From: Akkermansia muciniphila
GTDB taxonomy: Bacteria; Verrucomicrobiota; Verrucomicrobiia; Verrucomicrobiales; Akkermansiaceae
Assembly: GCA_004557455.1 (NCBI GenBank)
Contig: SFDX01000008.1
Location: forward strand, 1 to 64,000
Direction of reading: 5' to 3'
Length of the DNA stretch: 64,000 nt
This document shows, piece after piece, positions 46,340-58,825 of the stretch (position 1 is its first letter; every line of letters begins with the position of its first letter). A program made the position numbers and the translations under genes. The notes beneath the pieces were generated by a model. It made no database searches and was not told the DNA's origin. It saw only the letters and a program-made list of their open reading frames with translations.

Positions 46340-47194
46340 TCAGCGGAACTTCAGTGCCTTGGCCAGCGTGCGTCGACCTCTCTGTTTGAGGTAGGACATG
46401 GTCCAAGTGTGCCATCGATAGTTCAGATAGCGAAGGAATTTCCCGATGGGACCACGCTTTTTCTGCAGCTTAGGATTCATCACACTTCGTGTTTCATCTC
46501 GGCGTGCCTCTACATTGTCGATAGCACTTTCCTCACTGAAAGGGAAGTGAGTGGAAACTATGTTTCCCATGACGCCCGGAGAGGGGATGTCGTAGCGCAT
46601 CAAGAAGTACGAAAGCTGCACATCGTAGGTAAGCCAATAACCTTTTTCAAATAGCTTCAACAGCTTCTGTGCCGCATTTCTCGTGAGCATATATCCGACA
46701 GCCCCCCAAGGAAGTTTCTTGTGGAAAGCGAGCTTGACCCTCGCTCCCTCCGGGTTCTTCGGTGATTCGAACATTTTGGTTGGTTCGCTGTATAGTTTAA
46801 CGTAGCCCCAGCCGCTTGTGTGCTTAATAATATAGCGAAGATTTTCTGCAAATCCCGGCAGAATGTCAGCATCGTCCTCGAAAATAACTGCATATTCGGC
46901 CTCTGATGCCAAAAAGGTCTTCATGGCTTTCAGATGACTCAGGATGCAGCCCTGTTCGCCAGCGCCGATTTGGGTTGTCATGATGCGCATGCGCCGCTTG
47001 GCATCATAGCTTGTCAAATCCTCGCTCTTCAAATCGGATCCCAGAACCCCGGGTATGCGGTGCAGCACGATTCCATGCTCTTTCGCTTGCCGCTCCATGT
47101 CCTCCCTCCGCACGATGTCACGGTCCAGATTCAGGTAGTAGAGTACGACACCCAAATCGGCTAGGGGATCCTTGACTTTCTCTGTTGCATTCAC
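46340..47194 (-). CDS. Glycosyltransferase family 25 protein (copy 1)
   Basis: 284 residues. GT25 (LPS glycosyltransferase) marks: YYLNLDRDIVRREDMERQA at the N-terminus, GEQGCILSHLKAMKTF, the DxD-like AVIFEDDADILPGF, and a C-terminal segment around GAVGYMLTRNAAQKLL. Such enzymes, like LOS galactosyltransferases, add hexoses to surface glycans. It is a tandem paralog of the next gene and shares the Trp/Arg-rich tail (FLRYLNYRWHTWTMSYL). The two form a unit 22 nt apart. Confidence 0.92.
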   Translation of the reverse strand: MNATEKVKDPLADLGVVLYYLNLDRDIVRREDMERQAKEHGIVLHRIPGVLGSDLKSEDLTSYDAKRRMRIMTTQIGAGEQGCILSHLKAMKTFLASEAEYAVIFEDDADILPGFAENLRYIIKHTSGWGYVKLYSEPTKMFESPKNPEGARVKLAFHKKLPWGAVGYMLTRNAAQKLLKLFEKGYWLTYDVQLSYFLMRYDIPSPGVMGNIVSTHFPFSEESAIDNVEARRDETRSVMNPKLQKKRGPIGKFLRYLNYRWHTWTMSYLKQRGRRTLAKALKFR

Positions 47195-47216
47195 TGTTGA
47201 AAACTCTTGTCAGAAC

Positions 47217-48056
47217 TTAACGGAACTGCAATTTTTTTCGCAGAGTATGTCGGCCTCGTAGCTTGAGGTAGGACATCGTCCATGTATGCCACCTATAATT
47301 CAGGTAGCGTACCAAGCTCCTGCAAATGCAATGTTTCTGTGAATTCCCCGGCTCCGGAGCTCGACGATCCTCCATTTCATTGATGGTGCTCTGCTCGTTG
47401 AAGGGATAACGGGTAGAGACAATGTTCTCCATGACACCGGGAGCGGGAATGTCGTAGCGCATTAGGAAATACGCAAGCTGTGCATCAACGGGGAGCCAGT
47501 AGCGATCAGTAAAAAGGTTTAACAGTTTTTTCGCCGCCTCGCGTGTGAGCATGTAGGCAACTGTCTTCCAGGGTAGTTTCTTGTGAAAGGCCAGCTTTAC
47601 CTCAGTGCCCTCCGGGTTGATGTTTGTTTCGTACATCTTTGTCGGGTCGCTGTAGAGTTTAACATAGCCCCAGCCGCTTGTGTGTTCGATGATGTAACGC
47701 AGTTTGTCCGAAAATTCCGGGAGAATGACGGCGTCGTCCTCGAAAATAACTGCGTATTTCGCATCCGAGTCGAGGAAAGTCCTGAATGCCTTAATGTGGC
47801 TCAGCAGGCAGCCCAGTTCTCCCTTGCCGAGGGATGCGGTAGAGAGCCGCTTCCGTCGTTTGTCATCGTAGCTGCGGAGGTCCTCCGGCTTGAGATCAGC
47901 GCCGAAGACGCCGGGGATGCGGTGCAGCAGCACGCCCTGTTCGCGGGCCTGCTGCTCCATGTCGTCCCGTCTCGCGGTGTCGCGATCCAGGTTGATGTAG
48001 TAGAGGATGACGCCCAAATCGGCGAGCGGATCCTTCTGTTCGTTCATGTTATCCAT
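47217..48056 (-). CDS. Glycosyltransferase family 25 protein (copy 2)
   Basis: 279 residues, collinear with copy 1: YYINLDRDTARRDDMEQQA, GELGCLLSHIKAFRTF, AVIFEDDAVILPEF, TVAYMLTREAAKKLL and the same basic tail YLNYRWHTWTMSYLKLRGR. Differences concentrate in the middle acceptor-binding region, as expected if the copies have different acceptors. It lies 18 nt after the PIG-L gene, so all three are probably one transcript. An alternative start (MNEQKDP) is three codons downstream. Confidence 0.92.
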   Translation of the reverse strand: MDNMNEQKDPLADLGVILYYINLDRDTARRDDMEQQAREQGVLLHRIPGVFGADLKPEDLRSYDDKRRKRLSTASLGKGELGCLLSHIKAFRTFLDSDAKYAVIFEDDAVILPEFSDKLRYIIEHTSGWGYVKLYSDPTKMYETNINPEGTEVKLAFHKKLPWKTVAYMLTREAAKKLLNLFTDRYWLPVDAQLAYFLMRYDIPAPGVMENIVSTRYPFNEQSTINEMEDRRAPEPGNSQKHCICRSLVRYLNYRWHTWTMSYLKLRGRHTLRKKLQFR

Positions 48057-48074
48057 TGTTGTTGAGTGAGAGTA

Positions 48075-49979
48075 TCAGTAGAGGAGGGGATCGATGGTTC
48101 GGTAGAAACTCCGCAGGCAGCGCAGCCACCCGGGAGCGTTGTACAGGCGGACGCAGTCGGCTACGCGCCCCTCGTGGTCTCGCACGGTGACGTGGCATTC
48201 CTCCCCCTTTTTCAGATGCAGGGTGTACCATCCGTCGACGGATCGCAGAGGTCCGTTCGGGCCTTCCACCTGATAGTCCGCTTGGCGACCTATCGGATAG
48301 GTATACAGACGGAACTTGACTTTGCCGTCTTTCGGAACGGTGTAGTCGTACATGAAATCATCGTTCTCATCGACTGCTTTTACTAGGCTGACGGGGGAGA
48401 TGGGGGTGGACTCGTAGGCCTCCACCTCCGCCAACCCGGCCCGGGGGCCTGCGCTTTGCGTGATCTCGATGCGGAAGCCGCTCTGGGGCTCCGAGCAGTC
48501 CGTGCGCAGGACGAGCGGTTCCCCACCGGCGGGCAGGGGTGGCAGCGGTATTTCCTTGCCGCTGCTCAGGAAGATGCGACCGGACAGCACCCGGTTAGCG
48601 GGATCCGGGTGGTCATAGAGCCAAATTTCCTCAATGCGCTTGGGCTCGGCCAGGGTGAACTCGATGCACCCCACACGAGTGTCTGGACACCAGCCGTTAT
48701 CAAAAGGTCTAGGGATTGAGGCGACGATATCGGCACTGTCCACCACCTTGAAGTCGTGGGCCTGTGAGGCATTTCCGCTGTCGGCCTTGGCCGTGGCATG
48801 CAACAGGAGGTTACCTGTTGGCCGCCACCACATGACCTTGTCACCGTTAGGCAAGGAAGGATAAGTCGGGTGCTGGAACTTGTAGCATTGGAAGGCCTCG
48901 TACATGCTGTTACCGCACATGTAGTGAGTGAGCCCCCGTGAGGACACCGGCCAGCGCAGGCGTTGCTCCCACGAAAAATAGCTCACTTCGTCCATTCTGC
49001 CATTGCAATCACCCGGGGCCTTTAGGTCACCATCCTGCACCACGCGCGAGCTGCGGAGGTTCTCGCTTTCATAAAAGTCCTTGGGCGCGCGCCAGCAGGG
49101 GCGGTAGGCAAAGCCCTTCAGCACAAAGGGGCGGTAGTCCGGTTCGGTTCGAAGAACCTCGGCCAGTGCCTCCTCGAACAGGCAGCTCACGGAACGGTGC
49201 CCGGGATGTCTGTCATGGTCCACGCACACCATCATGTCGGGACGAATGCGGCGGATGACTTCTGCCATGTCCTCGCGCCAGTGGCGCTTGGTGTAGCTTC
49301 GCCCGGGCCGCAGGAGGGTTACGCCCTCCGGGGCCCATGTTTCCGTTGCGCCGCTGTAGCCGACCATTGCCTCGTCCTCCCCGGCGTTGTACAGGTCGCG
49401 TGTCTCCGGTTGCCAAGCATCTGCGTAGCCTAAGTAATAAATATGGTCATGCGGGATGCCGTAGAAGTCCGCCATTTTCAGCACCTCCCGCACGCGCTTG
49501 GGGGCATTTTTCACCCCGCGTCTGTCCCCATTGGTAGCAAAGACGATGTATACCTCGCTGCCTGCGCGGATGAGCTCCTCCGTCAGGCCTGCCATCAGGT
49601 TGGTGTCATCGTCTTGGTGAGGAACCATGACCAGCATGCGACCCCGAGCATACAAGGTCGTTCGATCGACCTCGGGAACCCGGTAATCATTTGTTGCAAG
49701 ATAGCCCCAAGTCCCCAAGGCGATGAGGACGAGCCCGGCAGCAGAAGCGGCGATAAGTCCCCTCCGTGTCCTTGGGGCCTTCCCGCTCCGCCTCCAACGA
49801 AACATGCCGAAAGCCGTCAACAAGGGGATCAGCCCCCACAGCAACCAACACAGCCAATCGTAGCGAATGTGGATCACACCCCGGGCAAGAAGTGCTGCAA
49901 ACAGGGTAACCAAGACAACCCCGATGACGCCGTTCCCGCGCGCCGCCGGTTGATGCTCCGATTTTTCTGTGCTTGTCAT
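48075..49979 (-). CDS. Membrane-anchored PIG-L family deacetylase
   Basis: 634 residues. Three hydrophobic segments lie at the N-terminus (VIGVVLVTLFAALLARGV, WLCWLLWGLIPLLTAFGMF, AASAAGLVLIALGTWGYLA). The PIG-L/LmbE domain follows, with MLVMVPHQDDDTNLMAG (zinc motif PHxDD) near residue 117 and VCVDHDRHPGHRSVS as the second zinc-ligand segment. The C-terminal ~250 residues look like beta-sandwich carbohydrate-binding or discoidin-like domains. Family members deacetylate N-acetylglucosamine-type sugars, so a role in modifying surface glycans made by the neighbouring glycosyltransferases is plausible. Confidence 0.87.
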   Translation of the reverse strand: MTSTEKSEHQPAARGNGVIGVVLVTLFAALLARGVIHIRYDWLCWLLWGLIPLLTAFGMFRWRRSGKAPRTRRGLIAASAAGLVLIALGTWGYLATNDYRVPEVDRTTLYARGRMLVMVPHQDDDTNLMAGLTEELIRAGSEVYIVFATNGDRRGVKNAPKRVREVLKMADFYGIPHDHIYYLGYADAWQPETRDLYNAGEDEAMVGYSGATETWAPEGVTLLRPGRSYTKRHWREDMAEVIRRIRPDMMVCVDHDRHPGHRSVSCLFEEALAEVLRTEPDYRPFVLKGFAYRPCWRAPKDFYESENLRSSRVVQDGDLKAPGDCNGRMDEVSYFSWEQRLRWPVSSRGLTHYMCGNSMYEAFQCYKFQHPTYPSLPNGDKVMWWRPTGNLLLHATAKADSGNASQAHDFKVVDSADIVASIPRPFDNGWCPDTRVGCIEFTLAEPKRIEEIWLYDHPDPANRVLSGRIFLSSGKEIPLPPLPAGGEPLVLRTDCSEPQSGFRIEITQSAGPRAGLAEVEAYESTPISPVSLVKAVDENDDFMYDYTVPKDGKVKFRLYTYPIGRQADYQVEGPNGPLRSVDGWYTLHLKKGEECHVTVRDHEGRVADCVRLYNAPGWLRCLRSFYRTIDPLLY

Positions 49980-49994
49980 GATGAGTCTGAGATC

Positions 49995-50024
49995 ATTCTA
50001 TCACAGTATCCGCCTGTTTGGCAA
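49995..50024 (-). promoter_or_regulatory. Promoter of the PIG-L/GT25 unit
   Basis: TTGCCA and TAGAAT are separated by 18 nt; the -10 ends 15 nt before the ATG at 49979. Confidence 0.6.
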
Positions 50025-50095
50025 GCACTATCACGCAGAAGCAGTGTTGAAAAAATGTTTTTTTGGGTTTGGTGTGTATTATGTTCCCAAAGGAC

Positions 50096-50124
50096 TTGAC
50101 AGTATGTGAAAAATAGGCTAGAAT
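50096..50124 (+). promoter_or_regulatory. Promoter of the rml operon
   Basis: TTGACA and TAGAAT are separated by 17 nt; the -10 ends 12 nt before the rmlA ATG at 50137. Confidence 0.8.
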
Positions 50125-50136
50125 TTGAGGCACACC

Positions 50137-51024
50137 ATGAAAGGAATCATCTTAGCCGGCGGAAGCGGGAGCCGCCTGTATCCTTTGACGAAGACAACGT
50201 CAAAGCAGCTCCTGCCTGTCTATGACAAGCCGATGATCTATTACCCGCTCTCGACGTTGATGATGTTCGGGATTCGCGAGTTGTTGATTATTTCCACCCC
50301 GCAGGATACACCGAACATCGAGCGCCTTTTCGGGGACGGAGGCCGCTTGGGTTTGTCGATTTCCTACGCTGTGCAGGAGGAGCCGAACGGTATCGCCCAG
50401 GCTTTCCACATCGGAGCGGATTTCATCGGGAATGATGACGTTGCACTCATCCTCGGTGACAATATCTTCTACATGGGGGACCAAATCAAGAGCTTCAAGC
50501 AGGAGGTGGAGCGCAACAGAGGCACGCGGGCGACGATTTTTGCTTACCATGTCTCGGATCCCGAGCGTTTCGGCGTGGTGGAGTTCGATGAGAACCGAAT
50601 CGCTCTTTCCATTGAGGAGAAGCCGAAGAAGCCGAAGTCGAATTACGCTTCTGTCGGGCTCTATTTTTACCCGCCGGATGTGGTGCAGAGAGCACGGACC
50701 CTGAAGCCCTCTGCCCGAGGTGAGTATGAGATCACGGATCTGAATAATATGTACCTCCGTGAGGGTCGCATGTCCGTGGTGCCGATGAAGCGGGGCAATG
50801 CGTGGCTGGATGCGGGCACGCCGGGCAGTTTGATGGATTCCTCCAACTTTGTGCAAATTATTGAGGAGCGCCAGGGGCTCAAGATTGCCTGTGTGGAGGA
50901 GATTGCGTATCGCCTGGGCTTTATCGGCGATGCTCAGATGCTGGATATTATTCATTCCATCAAGCCCTGTAATTATCGCAGTTATTTGGAGAAAGTTTAC
51001 CAGGAGAAGCATGAACTTTATTAA
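50137..51024 (+). CDS. rmlA: Glucose-1-phosphate thymidylyltransferase
   Basis: 295 residues from the ATG at 50137 (MKGIILAGGSGSRLYPLT). The nucleotidyltransferase signature GGSGSRLYPLTKTTSKQLLP is followed by LILGDNIFY and ERFGVVEFDEN. It makes dTDP-glucose from glucose-1-phosphate and dTTP, the first step to dTDP-L-rhamnose. First gene of rmlACDB; its end overlaps rmlC by 14 nt. An in-frame ATG four codons upstream overlaps the predicted transcription start and is not used. Confidence 0.97.
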   Translation: MKGIILAGGSGSRLYPLTKTTSKQLLPVYDKPMIYYPLSTLMMFGIRELLIISTPQDTPNIERLFGDGGRLGLSISYAVQEEPNGIAQAFHIGADFIGNDDVALILGDNIFYMGDQIKSFKQEVERNRGTRATIFAYHVSDPERFGVVEFDENRIALSIEEKPKKPKSNYASVGLYFYPPDVVQRARTLKPSARGEYEITDLNNMYLREGRMSVVPMKRGNAWLDAGTPGSLMDSSNFVQIIEERQGLKIACVEEIAYRLGFIGDAQMLDIIHSIKPCNYRSYLEKVYQEKHELY

Positions 51025-51559
51025 AACGGAAATCGAGGGCGTGTATATCATCGAGCCGCGTATCTTCCGCGATGCTCGGGGGTATTTCTTCGAGAGCTAT
51101 AATGCGGAGGAGTTTGCGCGCAACGGTATCAACGCCGTTTTTGTGCAGGATAACCAGTCGCAATCCTCGTACGGCGTCATCCGGGGGTTGCATTGTCAGC
51201 TCGGGGAGCACTCCCAAGCCAAGCTCGTTCGCGTTCTGCAGGGGCGGGTACTGGATGTGGCTGTGGATATTCGCCCGGGCTCACCTACTTTCGGTAAGCA
51301 TGTGTCGGTGGAGCTTTCCGCGGAAAATCAGCGCCAGCTCTTCATTCCCCGTCATTTTCTCCATGGTTTCTCTGTGTTGAGCGAGACGGCGGTCTTTGCC
51401 TACAAGGTGGATAATTTATACTGCAAGGAATCCGAGTTCGGCATTCGTTACGATGACCCCGAAATCGGTATAGATTGGAAGATTCCGGCCGAGGCCGTTC
51501 TGACTTCGGAGAAGGATAGAATTGCAAATAGTCTCAAAGATGTACCTGATCACCGGTAG
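51011..51559 (+). CDS. rmlC: dTDP-4-dehydrorhamnose 3,5-epimerase
   Basis: 182 residues from the ATG at 51011 (MNFIKTEIEGVYIIEPRIF). Cupin fold with RDARGYFFESYNAEEF, the catalytic His in VIRGLHCQ and FIPRHFLHGFSVLSE, and YKVDNLYCKESE. It epimerises dTDP-4-keto-6-deoxyglucose. Overlaps rmlA by 14 nt and rmlD by 20 nt, consistent with coupled translation. Confidence 0.97.
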   Translation: MNFIKTEIEGVYIIEPRIFRDARGYFFESYNAEEFARNGINAVFVQDNQSQSSYGVIRGLHCQLGEHSQAKLVRVLQGRVLDVAVDIRPGSPTFGKHVSVELSAENQRQLFIPRHFLHGFSVLSETAVFAYKVDNLYCKESEFGIRYDDPEIGIDWKIPAEAVLTSEKDRIANSLKDVPDHR

Positions 51560-52361
51560 TTACGGACAACTGGGCACGGAGCTGGGGCGCCTGCTCCCGG
51601 ATGCCATTCTGACGGATTACGATACGCTCGACATCACGGATGCCGCAGCGGTGCGCCGTTTTGTGGCGGAGCACGGGGTGACACATATCATCAACTGCGC
51701 GGCATACACAGCGGTGGATAAGGCAGAGGACGATGCGGAGAAGGCGCTGCTGCTGAATGCTGCGGGCCCCGCGAACCTAGCTGCGACGGGGGCTACGGTG
51801 GTACACGTCTCCACGGATTATGTATTTGACGGCAAGGGGCATCGTCCTTATGAGCCGACGGACGAGCCGAACCCGGTTTCTGTTTACGGGCGCACCAAGT
51901 TGAAGGGGGAGCAGGAGGTGCTTCGCTTGGCGAAAAGCGCGATTATCATCCGCACGGCTTGGCTCTATTCCGCTCACGGCAATAATTTTGTTAAGACCAT
52001 GCGTCGTCTCGGTGCGGAGCGGGAGTCACTGAATGTGGTGAACGACCAGATCGGCACGCCGACCTTCGCCGGGGACTTGGCTGCGGCCATCGCGGCTATT
52101 CTGCCGCAGATTCAGTCCGGTCAGAAGGGTATTTACCATTATACAAACGAGGGCGTGGCTTCTTGGTATGATTTTGCTCGGGAGATCATGGAGCTCTCCG
52201 GGCTTTCCTGCCGTGTGAATCCCGTGCCTTCCTCGGCCTATCCCACCAAGGCGCAGCGTCCGTTTTACAGTGTTCTCAGCAAGGAGAGCATCAAGCACGA
52301 TTTCAATCTCACCATTCCGCATTGGAAAGAAAGTCTCATCACATGTCTCAATCAATTCTAG
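51540..52361 (+). CDS. rmlD: dTDP-4-dehydrorhamnose reductase
   Basis: 273 residues from the ATG at 51540 (MYLITGSYGQLGTELGRLL). SDR fold with NAD(P)-binding GSYGQLG, HVSTDYVFDGK and the catalytic YGRTK (Tyr-x3-Lys). It performs the last step, reducing to dTDP-L-rhamnose. Overlaps rmlC and rmlB on either side. Confidence 0.96.
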   Translation: MYLITGSYGQLGTELGRLLPDAILTDYDTLDITDAAAVRRFVAEHGVTHIINCAAYTAVDKAEDDAEKALLLNAAGPANLAATGATVVHVSTDYVFDGKGHRPYEPTDEPNPVSVYGRTKLKGEQEVLRLAKSAIIIRTAWLYSAHGNNFVKTMRRLGAERESLNVVNDQIGTPTFAGDLAAAIAAILPQIQSGQKGIYHYTNEGVASWYDFAREIMELSGLSCRVNPVPSSAYPTKAQRPFYSVLSKESIKHDFNLTIPHWKESLITCLNQF

Positions 52362-53353
52362 TCACCGGAGGGGCCGGTTTCATCGGCTCCAATTTTGTTC
52401 CCTATTTCTGCGAGAAGTATCCGCAGTATCGTGTTATTAACTTGGATTTGCTCACCTACGCAGGTAATCCGGACAACCTGCGGGAGTGTGAGTCCATGCC
52501 GAATTACACTTTCGTGCAGGGCGATATCTGCGATGCGGAGTTGATCTCACGCCTCTTCGAGGAGTATGATATTCGCGGTGTTATTCATTTCGCGGCGGAG
52601 AGCCATGTAGATAATTCAATCAAGAATCCGCTCGCGTTCATCCGTACGAACATCGAGGGTACGTTTACCTTGATTAACACGGCCTACCGGCACTGGATGT
52701 CCGGCCCCAATCAGGTGAAGCCGGGTTACGAGTCCTGCCGTTTCCACCACATTTCCACGGATGAGGTATACGGTACGCTGGGGGCGGAAGGGTTCTTCCG
52801 TGAGACGACGCCCTATGCGCCGAACAGCCCGTATTCCGCCAGTAAGGCGAGCTCGGATTTCATTGTTCGTGCTTTTCATCACACCTATGGGATGAATGTG
52901 ACGACGTCTAACTGCTCCAATAACTACGGGCCGAAGCAGCACAGGGAGAAGCTCATTCCGCTCATGATTGAGCGCGCCTTGGCGGAGCAGCCTATGCCGG
53001 TTTACGGTGCCGGGGCGAACATTCGCGATTGGCTCTATGTGCTGGATCACTGCAAGGCAATCGACCTCATTTTCCATCGCGGGCGCAGTGGGGAAACCTA
53101 TAACATCGGCGGCCACAATGAGCGTAACAATATGCAGATTGTGCATCGTATCTGTGATCTCCTCGACGAACGCCGTCCGCGTTCCGGCGGGAAGAAGTAT
53201 GCCGACCTTATCACCTTTGTGGCGGACCGCCCGGGGCATGACCTGCGCTACGCCATCGATGCGACCAAGCTCACGGAGGAGCTCGGCTGGCATGCTGACG
53301 AGAATTTTAACACGGGCATTGTCAAGACCGTTGATTGGTATCTCAACCATTGA
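52343..53353 (+). CDS. rmlB: dTDP-glucose 4,6-dehydratase
   Basis: 336 residues from the ATG at 52343 (MSQSILVTGGAGFIGSNFV). Extended SDR with GGAGFIG, FAAESHVDNSI, HISTDEVYGTLG and catalytic YSASKASSD. It converts dTDP-glucose to the 4-keto-6-deoxy intermediate. It begins 19 nt inside the end of rmlD. The order A-C-D-B is one of several known arrangements. Confidence 0.97.
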   Translation: MSQSILVTGGAGFIGSNFVPYFCEKYPQYRVINLDLLTYAGNPDNLRECESMPNYTFVQGDICDAELISRLFEEYDIRGVIHFAAESHVDNSIKNPLAFIRTNIEGTFTLINTAYRHWMSGPNQVKPGYESCRFHHISTDEVYGTLGAEGFFRETTPYAPNSPYSASKASSDFIVRAFHHTYGMNVTTSNCSNNYGPKQHREKLIPLMIERALAEQPMPVYGAGANIRDWLYVLDHCKAIDLIFHRGRSGETYNIGGHNERNNMQIVHRICDLLDERRPRSGGKKYADLITFVADRPGHDLRYAIDATKLTEELGWHADENFNTGIVKTVDWYLNH

Positions 53354-53361
53354 TCTTCGCC

Positions 53362-54237
53362 ATGTCTGCCGCCGCACCGCTCATCTCGGTTCTCATTCCG
53401 ACCTACAAGCCGAACCCCGCCTTTCTGCGCGAGGCCATCGACAGTATTCTGGCGCAGACGGAGTCGGACTTCGAGCTGTTGCTTTTCGATGACTCGCCCT
53501 CCGACCCGGTGGTGCGGGAGGTCGTGGAGTCGTACACGGACCCTCGTATCCGCTTCATCGATGATGGTGTGAACCGTGGCATCTCCGGCGCCCGGAATCG
53601 CTTGCTGGAGGAGGCGCGAGGGGAGTTCGTGGCCATCATGGACCACGATGATGTCTCCTTCCCGGAGCGTTTTCGCAAGCAGGTTGACTACCTGCGAACG
53701 CATCCTGAGGTGGGAGTCGTTGGGTGTCTGATGGAGCGTTCCAATGACGGCAAATTGTTCCGGTACCCCGAGATGAATGGGGATATACGCCTGGCATTCA
53801 TGTATGACTGTTCCGTTCCGCATACGGGGTCGATGCTGCGCCGCAGTCTGCTGACGAAGTACGGGGTCAAATATGATCCCGCCTATTCTCCGGCGGAGGA
53901 TTTCGCGCTCTTTTCCTCTCTGCTGCCGCACACGCGTTTTTACAATATACCCGAGCCTCTCGTGCGCTATCGTCTCTACTCGGAGAACACGTCCAAGACG
54001 CAGCGGCAGCGGATGTGGCGTTCCGCTGCTTTGGCTCGTGCCAAGGCGCAGACGGTCGACCCCCTCGCGCGGCGTCAGTACCGAGCGATTGCCACGCAGG
54101 TTACGCGGGTAAAGCTGTTCGGTTGTCTGACAATTCTCGGCATTGTGACCGACCTGCACATCACCAAGGTTAAGCTCTTTAACTTGATTCCGATTTTGAC
54201 GATCAAGCGGAGCCGCCGCATTCGCGGGATTTACTGA
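53362..54237 (+). CDS. Glycosyltransferase family 2 protein
   Basis: 291 residues from the ATG at 53362 (MSAAAPLISVLIPTYKPNP). GT-A fold: nucleotide-binding SVLIPTYKPN and LLLFDDSPSD, GISGARNRLLEEARGEFVAI, the DxD site MDHDDVSFPERF and the acceptor-region SPAEDFALFSSLLPH (an ED-type catalytic base). 8 nt after rmlB, so it probably uses or works beside dTDP-rhamnose in surface glycan synthesis, possibly as a rhamnosyltransferase (inference). Last gene of the operon. Confidence 0.9.
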   Translation: MSAAAPLISVLIPTYKPNPAFLREAIDSILAQTESDFELLLFDDSPSDPVVREVVESYTDPRIRFIDDGVNRGISGARNRLLEEARGEFVAIMDHDDVSFPERFRKQVDYLRTHPEVGVVGCLMERSNDGKLFRYPEMNGDIRLAFMYDCSVPHTGSMLRRSLLTKYGVKYDPAYSPAEDFALFSSLLPHTRFYNIPEPLVRYRLYSENTSKTQRQRMWRSAALARAKAQTVDPLARRQYRAIATQVTRVKLFGCLTILGIVTDLHITKVKLFNLIPILTIKRSRRIRGIY

Positions 54238-54248
54238 TTATCCCGAGT

Positions 54249-58013
<3,765 letters not shown>

Positions 58014-58041
58014 CGTCGTCAATAGTCAGGGGGAAGAAAAG

Positions 58042-58074
58042 GACCCTGCCGGGGAAAAATCCCGCAGCAGGGTC
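58042..58074 (-). terminator. Hairpin between nuoA and metH
   Basis: GACCCTGC (58042-58049) pairs with GCAGGGTC (58067-58074); the minus-strand tail is TCCTTTTCTT. It may end nuoA transcripts or partly attenuate read-through into metH. Confidence 0.7.
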
Positions 58075-58109
58075 AGGAAGAGAAAATGTCTTGTCGCGGG
58101 GAATGCGCA

Positions 58110-58502
58110 TCAGGCGCGCGGCTTCGGATTGCGGTGCCAAGTGATTACACCCTTGCCGACGGCATACAGGTACGCCACCACCAACACACCGATGAACGCC
58201 GCCATCGCACCGAAGGCTGCGGCATTGCCCAGCACAAAGTCCTTGAAGCCCAAGGCCCACGGATACAGGAACACCACCTCCAAGTCAAACACCAGGAAGA
58301 GGATGGCCACCATGTAGAACTTAATGGAGAAGAACGCCGGAGCACCGTCGCCCTCCGGCACATTACCGCACTCATACGGTACCTCCGTGGGCTTCCGCAG
58401 CTTGGCTCGGCGGCCGAAAATGAGGCTGAGGACAATGATCATGCCGGCAAAACCGAAGCCTGCAAGCAACTGAATGAGTGCTGAAAAGTATTCCTGAAGC
58501 AT
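58110..58502 (-). CDS. nuoA: NADH-quinone oxidoreductase subunit A
   Basis: 130 residues from the ATG at 58502 (MLQEYFSALIQLLAGFGF). Three transmembrane helices and the conserved loop KPTEVPYECGNVPEGDGAPAF, then IKFYMVAILFLVFDLEVVFLYPW, which carries the membrane Asp and Glu of NuoA/ND3. Subunit of respiratory complex I. The other nuo genes are not next to it: metH is downstream and tRNA-His upstream. Own promoter 12 nt before the start. Confidence 0.95.
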   Translation of the reverse strand: MLQEYFSALIQLLAGFGFAGMIIVLSLIFGRRAKLRKPTEVPYECGNVPEGDGAPAFFSIKFYMVAILFLVFDLEVVFLYPWALGFKDFVLGNAAAFGAMAAFIGVLVVAYLYAVGKGVITWHRNPKPRA

Positions 58503-58514
58503 AGCAACAGCCCC

Positions 58515-58543
58515 CTTATACGCCTTTCTTCCTCCTATGTCAA
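58515..58543 (-). promoter_or_regulatory. Promoter of nuoA
   Basis: TTGACA and TATAAG are separated by 17 nt; the -10 ends 12 nt before the ATG. Confidence 0.72.
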
Positions 58544-58645
58544 GCAAAAACAGCCGAAAATCACTTTCCTGATGTTCAAAAGTCCGCATAAAGCCTCTTC
58601 TCTGAACTTTTTTATGCCAAAACTCACTTTTTTTGCATTTTAGGC

Positions 58646-58674
58646 TTGCAATCCCGTCTTTTTTGCGCTATACT
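58646..58674 (+). promoter_or_regulatory. Promoter of tRNA-His
   Basis: TTGCAA and TATACT are separated by 17 nt, about 36 nt upstream of the tRNA. Confidence 0.78.
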
Positions 58675-58709
58675 TCCCCCGCACCTCCTTACAGAGGATC
58701 ACATCACAT

Positions 58710-58782
58710 GGTGATCGTAGCTCAGTGGTAGAGCCCCGGATTGTGGTTCCGGTTGTCGTGGGTTCGATCCCCACCGGTCACC
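58710..58782 (+). tRNA. tRNA-His (anticodon GTG)
   Basis: Includes the extra 5' G (58710) that pairs with the C discriminator at 58782, typical of tRNA-His. Acceptor GTGATCG / CGGTCAC (one G-U). The anticodon arm is CCGGA-TTGTGGT-TCCGG and the T arm has GTGGG-TTCGATC-CCCAC. CCA is not encoded. Confidence 0.96.
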
Positions 58783-58786
58783 CTCT

Positions 58787-58825
58787 AAGCGGCGGCGTTC
58801 GTTTTAATGCGGACGCCGCTTCTTT
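58787..58825 (+). terminator. Terminator after tRNA-His
   Basis: A GC-rich inverted repeat (AAGCGGCG / CGCCGCTT, with GCGTTCG / CGGACGC inside), then TCTTT. Confidence 0.75.

Noticed and set aside
58022..58109. Possible cobalamin or SAM riboswitch before metH
   Set aside because: Only 88-97 nt lie between nuoA and metH and they contain a single terminator-like hairpin, too short for those riboswitches.
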